DNA from: Escallonia rubra
Taxonomy: Eukaryota; Streptophyta; Magnoliopsida; Escalloniales; Escalloniaceae
Reading direction: 5' to 3'
Length of the DNA: 64,000 nt
Assembly (NCBI GenBank): GCA_033065855.1
Contig: JAVXUO010000932.1
Coordinates: forward strand, 62,001-126,000
The notes under the pieces were generated by a model. That model did not search any database. It saw nothing but the letters and a program-made list of their open reading frames with translations, and had not been told where the DNA came from. This document shows, one piece after another, positions 35,426-46,020 of the stretch. Position 1 is the stretch's first letter; each line of letters begins with the position of its first letter. The position numbers and the translations under genes are program-made.

Positions 35426-38151
35426 ATGTCATTTATGTGGGCTTCTATGATGTTAGAACAAATATGCCTAATTTATGCAGACAATGCAAGAAAAAGCAAG
35501 CTAACTGAAATAATGAAGTCCCTTGTTACAGATTGGAAAAAAAGAGTTGCAGTTTGACAACAACTCAAAAGAGATATTATGAAACTTAGAAAGTGAGTAA
35601 GTTACTGCCTAAGATGCTATTGAAGTGCTAACAAGCACGTAGCCCGAATTGGGCTAACCAAGATGCTAATGCTAATGAAGTGATAACCAAGATGCAAGTC
35701 TTTTGTATGTCATATATGTGGCCTAAATGAGCTGGGCTTCTATGATGTTATAACAAATATGCCTAATTTATGCAGACAATGCAAGAAAAAAAAAGAGTTG
35801 CAGTCCCTAATTTAAACTGACTGTGTAGTGGCATTTCGAAGTAGAAGAAGAAGAAGAAACTATGGAATGTGCCCTGATAAAATTGAAAACTTAAATGCTC
35901 ACTGCAAGTGCATAAGCCATCACCTATCAATCAGAGATCAGTCCCAAGAACACAGAGAGGAAGTCATATAGCAATTAATCAGAACTAGTTAATGATTTAC
36001 TATGTAGGAAAAAAGTTTAGGGCTGCAATGATTTGGTAACAAGTATTTGCAGATGCTGTACAAAGTCTTGGTATGTGCCATACTCATGCAAAGAAAACTT
36101 GTAGAAGTGTGTTTAACTTTGACTCTTGCATTTTAACCAGAAGCAATCTTTTGAAGGGTGTGCATTAGGTTAGTGAAACATTTTATATTTTATAGGGATT
36201 AAAAATTTGCTAAGAAGCTTTCTCCTTTCAAACAATGGCCCTTCTTTAGTGGAATCCCTTTTTATTTAATGGGTCTCAGACTTCTAACTGTGTTGAGTGT
36301 AAACAAGGTTCGTACTTTAGGTGCCGCAACTTTGATTGCTAAAAATGGTTAGCTTCTTGCAAAAATTCTGTGAGATTTACAACATCAGCTAATGTGTCAT
36401 GTGTCATAGAATCATCAAGTTCATGAGTGCCAATTGCATAGCATATGACGAATAACTTGACAAGATAAGCTGAAATTACAAAAAGTTGGTTGAAAACGTA
36501 CCTAATCTTCTTCAACTGATCCAGGTCATCTATCAGCTTTATGGCCAGTGCATTTGAAACAACCTGAGAATACTTCCCATCCTTGTAGTCTTTCTGTCTA
36601 TTAAGAAACCAGTCAGGAATGTTAAAATCCCTATCATTTTACTATTGTCATCAATTATGAAACTTACAAAGTGAGTAAGTTCTAACCAAGATGCTAATGA
36701 AGTGGTAACAAGTAAGTAGACTGATCTGGGCTAACCAAGATGCTAATGAAGTGCTAACCAAGATGCAATTTCCATTTCAATTATGTTATATATGTGGTAG
36801 ACAGTTTTAATGCTAATGGCAGACTATGCTTCTTTTTGTTATCCATTCCCCAAAATTTTATGTTGTGTAGTCCATTTGACCATAATTAACATGTGTAGTT
36901 CATCTATATAAACCATCCTCATACTCATTACAACCATAACCATAAAAACTGTGTTTTGATTTCCAGAAGCTATGGCAGCATGTGTTGATAATTCAAGGAA
37001 CCAAACTTCAACCACCTCTTTCTCCTCCAGCACTTCCAGCAGGTGCCGCAATTGTAATCATCTATGCAAACTCATCAAACTGTGCACGCCCACTGTCTCA
37101 AATTTTGTTTTGGGCGATACCATTCACCCGCATGTTCAAAAGTCTAAGAAACCTTCAAAAATATTTTCAATTACAACCTAATTGATAATTAGTAAGTAAT
37201 ATTTTCTACTTAATTGAAGTTCTGCCCTAATTGTTCATCATTTGCCCTAATTTTGCCCTAAAGTTACTTCCTAATTTTGCCCTAATTTTACCCTTTCCTA
37301 ATTTTGCCCTATTTATACCCTAATGTTACTATCTATATTATAATAGCTACTTTACATGAGATCGTGCATAGTGGCCCATTAATCAAACCCAGAAAATTGA
37401 TCAAACCCATTGGAATCAATGGGTAATCATTAAATAACAATCATAACCGAAAGTCAACCATTAATCAAAGTTAAAACCCATTAGAAAATTGAGATCATGC
37501 GTAGTGGTCCCAAGATTTACATTACTTTACATGCTGAGGGACCACATGACCACTGTCTTCGTGCATCAAATACCATAAAGGAAAAAAAACCCTAACTTCG
37601 TGCAAACAGAGTGCATGCATGGCAAGAATGTGGCGCAAAATATAATCATCAAACCCTAAAATCTATAGATTTAACGAAAACCCCAATTTTTGTAAACCAA
37701 AACTTTCAGAATCGGGTAAACCAAAGAAGTTGGGTAGAGACATATAGATCGTAGAAAACCTACTTTTAGATGATGGGTATTTAGAAAGAACATACCTTTA
37801 TGTAGAATCGCACCACAGAAGCTGAAGATTGCAACGATTTAGTCCAATACGTAGATCGCGACGATTTCCAAGTTGCTCCCCTCTTCGTTCGTGACGATTT
37901 CCAAGTCCTCCTCTCTTTTTTCGTGACGATTTCCAAGTCTTCCTCTCTTCGTTCAGCAGATCGGCACGCGTAAGGGGTAGGAGCTGAATAGACGCCAGAG
38001 AGGGAGATGAACAGACGCCTATGATTTTGAGAGAGAAGATGAAACGGGAGAAGGCAGAGAGAGATTGCACGGGTTCTAGGCAGGCTTCTCGAAAAACATT
38101 AAGGGTTATATGGGGAGGATAAAATAGACATTTGATAAAGAACTGTTACGG
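35426..38151. other. MULE interior without recognisable gene; internal duplications
   Basis: A segment at about 35423-35500 recurs at about 35701-35790 (shared GCCTAATTTATGCAGACAAT), and AACCAAGATGCTAATG occurs several times (about 35657, 36688, 36730). A minus-strand frame at about 36500-36600 ends at a splice-like site but matches nothing I know. Short frames at 36839-37185 are not convincing. The right inverted repeat begins about 38152. Confidence 0.5.
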
Positions 38152-38318
38152 TCAGTTAACTGTGCCCATTTTCTTAAACTGTAGGGGGGGTTTAGTGCTT
38201 AAGTTTGAAATGGAGGGGGGCAAAACGCACAACGTGTAAAGTAGAGGGGGTCATTCCCTACTTTTCCCATGAAAGAAATCCCATTAAGAAAGAGGTCTTT
38301 CACTTCACGTGAATGCTT

Positions 38319-38348
38319 AAAAGTAATCCATGATCATGGATTACTTTT
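38319..38348. repeat. Perfect 30-bp palindrome
   Basis: The 30 bases are their own reverse complement, centred on TGATCA (38331-38336), with half-site AAAAGTAATCCATGA. It lies 50 bp right of the MULE and overlaps the start of repeat A2. A partial left half (AAAGTAATCC) also occurs at about 32710. Confidence 0.85.
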
Positions 38349-38430
38349 GGTCAGTCGATGGATCTTCCACTCCATGTGATTGCTTGGAAAATCTTATCCC
38401 TGTCTTTGTCTACGGGACCCAACATTTATG
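38338..38430 (+). repeat. Direct repeat A2 of the RLP-flanking region
   Basis: Partner of 31647-31740 with scattered differences, same orientation. It lies about 240 bp upstream of the RLP start codon, so it may be part of its original promoter or leader. Confidence 0.75.
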
Positions 38431-38506
38431 CTTGGTTACAAACTACACAGGTCAATTCTTTCTATTTAGTCGCCTGTTGCTAAGAGAAGAAGAAAAATCA
38501 ATAATA

Positions 38507-38700
38507 TCATTATCAGTGGTAGTCCTGTTCAAAGAAGTTGCATCTTCTGAACTCTATCTTTATGTCAGAAATGGAGTTTGGACATATGTTCTTGAAACTG
38601 CTGTCATTATCAGTGGTAGTCATGTGCAAAGAAGTTGCATCTTCTGAAGTCTATTTTTATTTCATAAATGGAGTTTGGACATATGTTCTTGAAACTGCTG
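38507..38700 (+). repeat. Tandem duplication of 97 bp across the RLP start region
   Basis: Units 38507-38603 and 38604-38700 differ at a few positions. Each contains ATGGAGTTTGGACATATG, so the putative start codon and first signal-peptide codons exist twice; only the second copy leads into the LRR reading frame. Confidence 0.85.
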
Positions 38701-39376
38701 CCATGGGTGATGTTGGCTCTGGCAATGAGTAGATGCCATGGCTGTCTACAGTCAGAGAGACTTGCTCTTCTGCAGATCAAAGCGTCCATCAACCTCCCCT
38801 ACGGAACTTCTTTGCCATAGTGGAGAGACGACAATACCACCGATTGTTGTGACTGGCCTGGAGTTGAGTGTCAAAAGGCTACACGTTCTGTAATTGCACT
38901 TGACCTTTTCACGAAAAGGATCTTAGGCGATTGGTGTTTAAATGTATCGTTGTTTCGCCCCTTTGAATCGCTCACATATCTCAACTTATGATACAACCAT
39001 CTACGTTTAAGTAAAAATTTCATTAACTTTCTCTGGCCATGGATTTGCATGAATTATTTTAAGACATAGGTAACACGTTTCGGGAGGCCATATACCCCTT
39101 AAAACCTGATGCACCCTCTTGTTCAAAGAGTATGGCCTTTTCTAATATGGAATTACCTTTGCAAATCCATGTTGTAAGAAATTATGACAGTGACATCGAT
39201 CTCTGTTCTTTCTCTCGTAGGTGTTGAAAACCAATTGTCAAAGATAAGAAATATGTGCTTGATTTTAGAAGTAATAAACTCAATAACATCGTTTTATCAT
39301 CTATCAGTAGCCTGGCATCTCTTAAAAGTTTATACCTAGATTCTAACTCTTTGAAGGGCTCTATTGTTTTAAAAGG
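38668..39376 (+). pseudogene. LRR receptor-like protein (RLP) pseudogene, 5' exons
   Basis: From ATG 38668 the frame gives a signal peptide (FLKLLPWVMLALAMSRCHG), then an LRR N-terminal cap (ERLALLQIKASINLP, DDNTTDCCDWPGVEC with the paired Cys), then SLFRPFESLTYLNL. Stops at 38818 (TAG) and 38989 (TGA) interrupt it. A second exon (about 39218-39376, after TCGTAG and before GTATGAG) encodes an LRR unit, LDFRSNKLNNIVLSSISSL then ASLKSLYLDSNSLKGSI, after a frameshift. RLPs are plasma-membrane surface receptors that sense ligands outside the cell, many in immunity. The next exon is at 52202, beyond the 12.3-kb MULE in the intron. No transmembrane end is found, so the gene is dead and truncated. 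Confidence 0.85.
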
Positions 39377-39792
39377 TATGAGTTTAATCATATAGTTTTG
39401 TTTTTCTATTTTTCAAAAAGGTAAACCTTTTACAATTAGAAGTGTTCATTCTTTGATCAAGACTTCGATAGCCTGTTCGTGAGTTTTTTTTTCTTTTTTT
39501 CAAGAGAGGAAAAAGAGGAGACGAAAGGAAAGTTGCTTTTTTCCTCATTTTTTTAATGGTTTGTGAGATTTTTTTAAGAAGAGAAAAGTAGAGGAAAGTT
39601 TGGGTTTTTTTTTTCTCTAAATTTTTCCTTCCAAAATTGAGAAGGAACTAAGAGAAAGAAAACTCTTATAAGTAATATTTTAGAATGTCCATTTTATCCT
39701 CGAGATGATGAGGACTAAATTTTTAATTACTTCCTTACAAGAACTTATCATTTTACTTACAAACAAATGATTGTTAGATAACAACATACTCT

Positions 39793-39877
<85 letters not shown>
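39793..39877. repeat. (TA)n microsatellite, left of the 12.3-kb MULE
   Basis: About 85 bp of TA repeats with one TATG interruption near 39860. It continues as (TA)n on the other side of the MULE (52147-52201), so the target site was inside the repeat and the duplication cannot be told from the repeat. Confidence 0.95.
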
Positions 39878-41703
39878 GGGGGCCTATCTGCATCCACCGG
39901 TGGATATTGTTGCGGTTGCTAATCATTATTTTTTGTGAAAGGCCCCCCACCCCCCAACCGCAACACTTTGTCGCGGTTGGTTATCATTCCCTTTTTTTTT
40001 CTTTTCTTCCTACTTTTCGTGGTCCCCACCCCCCAACCGCAACACTTTGTCGCGGTTGGTTATCATTCCCTTTTTTTTTCTTTTCTTCCTACTTTTCGTC
40101 GCCCCCAGCCCCCAACCGCAACACTTTGTTGCGGTTGGTTATCATTTCCTTTTTTTTTGTTCCTACTTTTCGTGGCCCCCACCCCCCAACCGCAACACTT
40201 GTTGCGGTTGTCCTTTACCGTCAAAGGCCCCAAACCGCAACAAAGTGTTGCGGTTCCCCCCTGCCCCACGTGAGCCTGCCACGTGGCCAAACCGCAACAA
40301 AGTGTTGCGGTTCCCCCTGCCCCCTGCCTGCCACGTGGCCAAACCGCAACAAAGTGGTGTCCTTCCCCCTGCCACGTGGTTCTCCCCCCCCCCCCCGCCA
40401 CGTAATGCCCCCCTTGTCCTTTTTCCAGAGCCAACTCAAAGCTCGGCCGCACAATCTTCTGCCATTTTTTTTCTTTCACAGCCTTTGACCACTACTCACT
40501 CACAGATTTTTTTTTGTCTTCTCTCTCCCTCACTTTTCTCTCTTTATAAGCCGTTCTCCCCGAACCCTTTCTTCCACTCTCCATCATCTTTACCAACTCT
40601 CTTCATACTCCATATCTCACCTACATAATCTCCACAACAATACAAACAAAAAAAATTTACGCTAGAAGATCGGTGGATTTTTCTTTAAATATATCAAGTT
40701 AAAACAAGTATTTTGAATTTTCTTATAATTCAATGTTAATTTCAAATTGTTCTTACCAATGGATTGTTTAAATTGTGTTATGCTTAAATTGTTCTTACCA
40801 TAGTCTAAAATTCGTGTTTTTTGAGAGTTTGAAATTAGGGATTGAACTAGCGTTCATTAGCGAATATTCATTCGAAATCCAAAAATAGTCATTGTAGACT
40901 CAAATAGAAGATAATAAAAATACAAATTGAACGAAACAAAAATCAGATCAATCGGAGATCGGATGAGCGGTTTTTTAGGGCGTCAAAATTAGGTTTATAC
41001 AAATCAAGGTATTACATTTATAGATTCCAAAATAGCGATTTTTTAGGGCGTCAAAATTTGGATTTTTCACGAATTTATAAAAAATAGCTAGAGCTAGATT
41101 TTGCCAAAGTGAAAAAAGAGACCCTAGTTATTTTTAAAAGATCTATATCAGAGAAAAAATTCAGATTTTTCCAACAATTAGAAAGGGGTTAACTGATACG
41201 GAGAACCTTGTAACTTTGCAGTGTAATTTAAAATATCAAGCTAGAGCGATTTCGCACGAAACTTTTATGAGAACCCTAGGATGTTGGGCAGTTCCATTTC
41301 TCAGGAATTTGTGTCATTCCGAAGTCGTTAGCTATTTTTTGGCCGAACGGGCTTTTAAGCGCTCGATCCGGACACCGGTTCGGGATTTTGGGGTGAAAAA
41401 TCCCGTAAAATACTTTTTAGATCAAAAATGAATTCAGGAAGCTTAAAATATCATTTCGAAGCACTTTTGAGATTTTTCGATGCCAGGGGGCGTTTTGGTA
41501 ATTTGCCACCCCGAGAGGGGTATTTTGGTAATTCTACTATGTTAAGTTTTCCAAACGAATTTTTTTGTCCAGAAATGTAAGTAAAACACCTGAAAGGCTG
41601 TTTTGAAGCTGATTTGGGGTGTTAGGGCGATAATGAACCCCCGGGGGCATACATGTATTTTGCCGCTCATCCGGGATATTTTCGTAATTTTCTGTCAAAA
41701 TTT
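39878..41703 (+). repeat. Left long terminal inverted repeat of the 12.3-kb MULE
   Basis: Matches the reverse complement of 50466-52146. Blocks from the tip inward: GGGGGCC end; array of AACCGCAACA...TGTTGCGGTT hairpins (39956-40360); a pyrimidine-rich leader-like stretch with TATAAG (about 40500-40680); an AT-rich part; and from about 41070 a segment related to the Gypsy LTR at 19860-20010. Proline-rich frames here come from the repeats, not from genes. Confidence 0.88.
39956..40360. repeat. Array of sub-terminal hairpins in the left inverted repeat
   Basis: Seven copies of an imperfect palindrome with 10-bp arms AACCGCAACA / TGTTGCGGTT around CTT or AAG, at 39956, 40035, 40114, 40188, 40233, 40289 and 40342 (last one degenerate). 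The first three sit in ~79-bp tandem units, the later ones in ~55-bp units with CCACGTGG. Related copies occur at 51791-52108. Confidence 0.85.
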
Positions 41704-42370
41704 TCCGAATGGCCTTTAATTTGGGAAGGAGTGTAAGACACCTGAAAATTTATTTTAAAGTTGTTCTGAGATTTTTCCAAAGACTGGAAAGGGGTTAACT
41801 GATACGGGGAACCTTGTAACTTTGCAGTGTAATTTAAAATATCAAGTTAGCGCGATTTCGCGCGAAACTTTTATGAGAACCCTAGGATGTTGGGAAGTTC
41901 CATTTCTCAGGAATTCGGGCCATTCCGAAGTCATTAGCTATTTTTTTGGCCGAACGGCCTTTCAAGCACGCGATGCGGACACCGATTCGGGATTTTCGGG
42001 CGAAAAGTCGTTAGAATACTTTTTAGATCAAGAATGAATTCAGGAAGCCTAAAATGGCATTTTAAGGTGCGTTTGAGATTTTCCGTTGCTAGGGGCATTT
42101 TGGTAATTTGCCACCCCGAGAGGGGTATTTTGGTAATTATTCCGGTAAAGTTTTTCAAAGGACTTTTTAGTCCGTAAATGATGATTTTCCCGGTATTTTG
42201 AAGATGATTTGGGGCGTTAGGGTGATAATGAACCTTCGGGGGCATTTCGATAATTTGCCGCTCAGCGGGTGTATTTTCGTAATTTAACATCGTAAATGTT
42301 TCCGAATGACTTGTAGTTCGGGAAAGGGTGAAGACACCCGAAAATTTATTTTTTCCAGTTGTTCTGGGAT
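41161..42370 (+). repeat. Tandem duplication (~606 bp) of the inner inverted repeat
   Basis: The sequence at about 41161-41766 is repeated at about 41767-42370, e.g. CAGTGTAATTTAAAATATCA, then the CCTAGGATGTTGGG and GGGGTATTTTGGTAATT stretches. The second unit has no partner at the right end of the element. The ORFs of about 71 codons in each unit are not genes. Confidence 0.82.
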
Positions 42371-42768
42371 GTGACACAGGGGCGATGACTGCCAGGGGGT
42401 ATTTTGCATAAGTTGGGGGTGTTTTGGTAACTTTCCCCCTTAAAATTTTTCTGCGAAAATGTTTTTTTGTAATTGATGTAATACATTTAAAAACTTGACT
42501 TTAAAGCGGTTTGGAGGTGGTTGGGGGTGTAAGGGCCATCGGGGGGTATATTGCTATATAACCACGTTGGCACTAAATTTTAGGGAACTAGCGTAATTAA
42601 GCGTTTGGAGTGGTGGGAAGTGAGGAATGGTTTTAATACATTGAAATAATGAGATAATGATAATTTGCTAATGCGTTGGTAAGCTAGATTAAAGTTTCAG
42701 TTATAGTTTTGGAATGTAAATATTATGGATGTTAAGTTGGTTTACAATTATATTTTGTTCTTAGAGAT

Positions 42769-45649
42769 ATGGATTTCAACCCCGGACCTCATGATACATC
42801 AATCCTATACGATGACGATGACCACGTCGCGAGGCACGTATTTGACGGTGTCGATAGGGGTGTTTTGGAAACAATTCAAAGCACAAGTCACCTCGAAGAG
42901 TGGGTACTAAACGAGAAACAAATACAAATATTACACCGTGAAAATTTCTCTATGTTCACCGATCTTCATCATTGGTCTCGGCACGACGATTGCCTTATAT
43001 CCGTTCTAGTTGAACGATGGAGGAGCGAGACGAACTCATTTCACTTTCGGTTTGGTGAAATGACTATTACATTAGAAGACGTCGGATTTATACTTGGAAT
43101 CACATGTCACGGCAGACCCATTACTTTGAGCAAAACGTCTGCATCCATAGCAAAGATGGCTAGGTAGTATTTTCCGGGAATTTTGAGGGAAGCTCTTACA
43201 ACAAACGGCATAAAACTTAAATGGCTGAGAGAGCAATATGACGAGCTACCGGATGAATACACTCCTCACGATTTGGTGACGTATATGAAAGCATTCCTTC
43301 TGTATATTATTGGAGCCATATTACTTCCGACACATTCGAAAAATACGGTACATCCGAAGTATATGGTGTTCTTGGAGGAGCTTGAGGAGGTATACTCGTA
43401 TTTGTAGGGTTCAGCTGTCCTCGCGCACCTATATCGAGCACTGTACAAAGCTACGAGAAAGGGTGCCAAGTGCATTGCCGCCTTCATCACTCTATTACAG
43501 GTTTGAACATTTATATTCTTGGTTCACGTGTCAATATATTCATGATTAATTACTAATTCCATATAATGATTGCATTCACAGGTTTGGTCTTATGAAAGGC
43601 TACCCACGGGTTGTTCACAGTGGCTAGATGATTTCGATGAGACGTGGCCTAGCGTATGGGCCTGGGGGCCTACGACCAACCGGAAGAGACGGGTAGACCC
43701 TCACCACCATCTACAGTTCTATCGGGGGGAACTAGAGATACTGGATGCATCCCAGGTGACGTGGCAGCCATATGGCAAGGTGATGCATCGGTTGGATGAG
43801 TGGTGTTGGCAACTTCCGGTGTCGTACGTGCTGGCAGGTTTGGTTCGGGTGCCGCTTATTCACTTTGAAGTATGTGAGTTTCAGATGCCCGATCGAGCTA
43901 TGAAATAAGCTGGCTGTCTACAAGGGATACCAAAACCCGCTGTAGACATGCGGTCATACATGAGTGGTCGGGGGCCGAAATTCGAGGTGCCTGATGCCTT
44001 GAATTTGTTGAGCGACGAGGTACAACGGTGGAATACTTGGCAAGAAACGTACGGTAGCCTTGTATCGCTCAAGGACGACGGCATCAGTATCGAGGAGTAC
44101 CTTCAATGGTTTCTCAAGGTGACGCGCACGAGGGTGAATCGCCCTTCCCAGGTGAGGAAGACATCGTATGTGCCACGTGAGGTCTATGACCAGTTCTGGG
44201 CATTGAACATTGTAAGTCATGCTAGTGTTGTTTCAATTTTTATTTGCGCACCTTATCGACCATGCCTGAAATGATGACGGTGATTTTTCTATGCATGTTT
44301 TTTAGGTTGACCAGGGCACTGAGGTGTTCAAGCAGCTGGAGCGGTTTGACTGGTATGTCGTGCATGCTTCTGACAGCCTCAAAAGCTCCATTGAAAGGTA
44401 CAAGACTGATCTTCACAACTTTAGTGTTGCATACCGGGGTTACCAAGGGGAGTTGTCTAGTCACTTGCCTCCTGACGCGTACGACTCTCAGCCCCAGAGT
44501 CAGGTGTGGGAGCTGTCTAGTCGCTTGCCTCCTGACGCGTACCACTCTATGCCCCAGAGTGTGGTGTGGGAGTTGTCTAGTCGCTTGCCTCCTGACGCGT
44601 ACGACTCTTTGCCCCATAGTCACGTGTGGGAGCCGTCTAGTCGCTTGCCTCCTGACGCGTACGACTCTCAACGCCAGAGTCAGGTGACCCAAGTAGGAAT
44701 CCAGGCCTTGCGCCCAAGAATCCGGTCGGATAAAGGACAACCGACGAAGCTATTGAGTTCGGCCAAACGGGATTGGATCGACTGCCACTACTTCGGGCAT
44801 GAGCCCATCGATTCAACATACTTTTCTATTTTGGGATTCATATGTCACTCTGATATGAGACTGTTGGTGCCGGACAGAGATATTTCGAACTGGGTCATGG
44901 ACGCTTATATAGATCTGCTCCGTGTTAGAGAGCTAAATTATAACCCCTCCCAAACTTTGAAGCTCAACATGTATCCCTCTTATCTTGTCCTCATTATGGT
45001 GAATAGCATGAAGGAGTTCACAGCATGGAGGAGGATGCGAGGGACAAGCAAGGGTGAATGGCGACCGCCTACAAACGTGCTTTCCTACTTGAACGCGAAC
45101 TATCAATGTCACGCATTCGAGGCGAACCTAATCATGATACCTTGTCATCATGCAAACCACTTCTTCCTATTAGTTCTCCATCCAGCGAACAAAGCGGTCC
45201 ACATATACGATAGCCTAAGGGAAGACGGACCTGGTCGGCAGCTGGCGCAGATGTACTCCACGTACATCAATGCGGTGGTTAGTTTATATTTCTTGACCTT
45301 CGCTCATAGTTTATTCTTCTTGTTACATAGGCCTGATAACCTTTTTTATTGTTGGATGCTGACTACTATCATTCCACTAGCGTGCCGACATATTAAGGGG
45401 GAAGCCATCACGAGCAAAACAATGATAGAGCCTTGGACGGTCGTGATGATACAAAACCGACCAAAGCAATATAACAGTCATGATTGCGGGATTTACGTCC
45501 TCAAGTACATGGACTACATAGCTCGCTCGGATGTGCTCGAATATACGTCGTGGTCTCGAACGGATGCCTTGACGTTTAGATATAGGATAGCCTGGGAACT
45601 TAAAAAAGGTGTAGCTAGATGCCTTCCTTACCATTCTCCTGAGATGTAA
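42769..45649 (+). pseudogene. PMD (plant mobile domain) - ULP1-like cysteine protease fusion
   Basis: Three exons, about 42769-43500, 43582-44211 and 44306-45649, with GT...AG introns of 81 and 94 bp and one continuous frame. Exons 1-2 give the plant mobile domain (VLVERWRSETNSFHFRFGEM, ITLEDVGFILGI; later WQPYGKVMHRLDEWCWQLPV and RVPLIHFEV). Exon 3 starts with a linker containing four 20-residue repeats (SSRLPPDAYDS, 44450-44690). It ends with a ULP1/C48 protease domain showing His (HANHFFL, 45158), Asp (IYDSL, 45209) and Cys (HDCGIYVLKYMDYI, 45485). ULP1 enzymes cut SUMO-type tags; the target here is unknown. In-frame stops at 43165, 43405 and 43906 break it. About 35 hydrophobic residues at 45278-45380 look like an unspliced intron. 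Confidence 0.85.
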
Positions 45650-46020
45650 TAGACGTTCGTATGGATTATTATTACTATTGTTGGATTTTGGATATTAAGG
45701 TTTGAAATTGAATTAGCCTTATTATTACTATTGTTTTATTTTGGACAATGGGCTAATTAGCGTGCATAAGGTGCAATGAGCAACAAAAAAGTGAAAAAAA
45801 TAGCGTGCCTAAAGTGTGCGCGAAGAGGCGCGTCGTAGGAAAACGGGAAAAACAATTGTCTCGATTTTCGCCGAAATTCATAGAAATGGGCTAGTTAGCG
45901 TGCCTAAGGTATATTGTGCAAGACAAACTGACAAAAAAATATACAAGATTTTTCAGAAGCTATGAATTAGGCGATAAAATGTGTGCGAATACGCCTTTCA
46001 TAGGAAAAACAAAAAAAATA

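Larger units (their letters stand above)
32758..38268. mobile_element. 5.5-kb Mutator-like element (MULE) with perfect 9-bp target duplication
   Basis: Terminal inverted repeats of about 110 bp: left GAGGAAAGTAGGGAATGACC... (to about 32870) and right the inverse (about 38152-38268), including a matching C-rich/G-rich block. The flanking 9-mer ATGAAAGAA is identical on both sides (32749-32757 and 38269-38277), the standard MULE duplication. It carries a GRF zinc-finger gene (plus) near the left end and the C-terminal part of a MuDR transposase (minus). The catalytic core is missing, so it cannot move by itself. Confidence 0.93.

Noticed and set aside
39907..40628. Long proline-rich open frames (up to 193 codons) in the left MULE inverted repeat
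   Set aside because: They are translations of the hairpin repeats (AACCGCAACA...), mirrored in the right inverted repeat at 51480-52242. No domain, and several frames are open at once, as expected for a stop-poor repeat.
41216..42037. Two similar 71-codon frames as a duplicated small gene
   Set aside because: They lie in the tandemly duplicated inverted-repeat segment that is related to a Gypsy LTR; no domain and no conserved coding signal.
42769..45649. PMD-ULP1 gene as a host gene captured by chance
   Set aside because: It sits in canonical position between the inverted repeats, convergent with the transposase, and PMD and ULP1 genes are typical of plant transposons.
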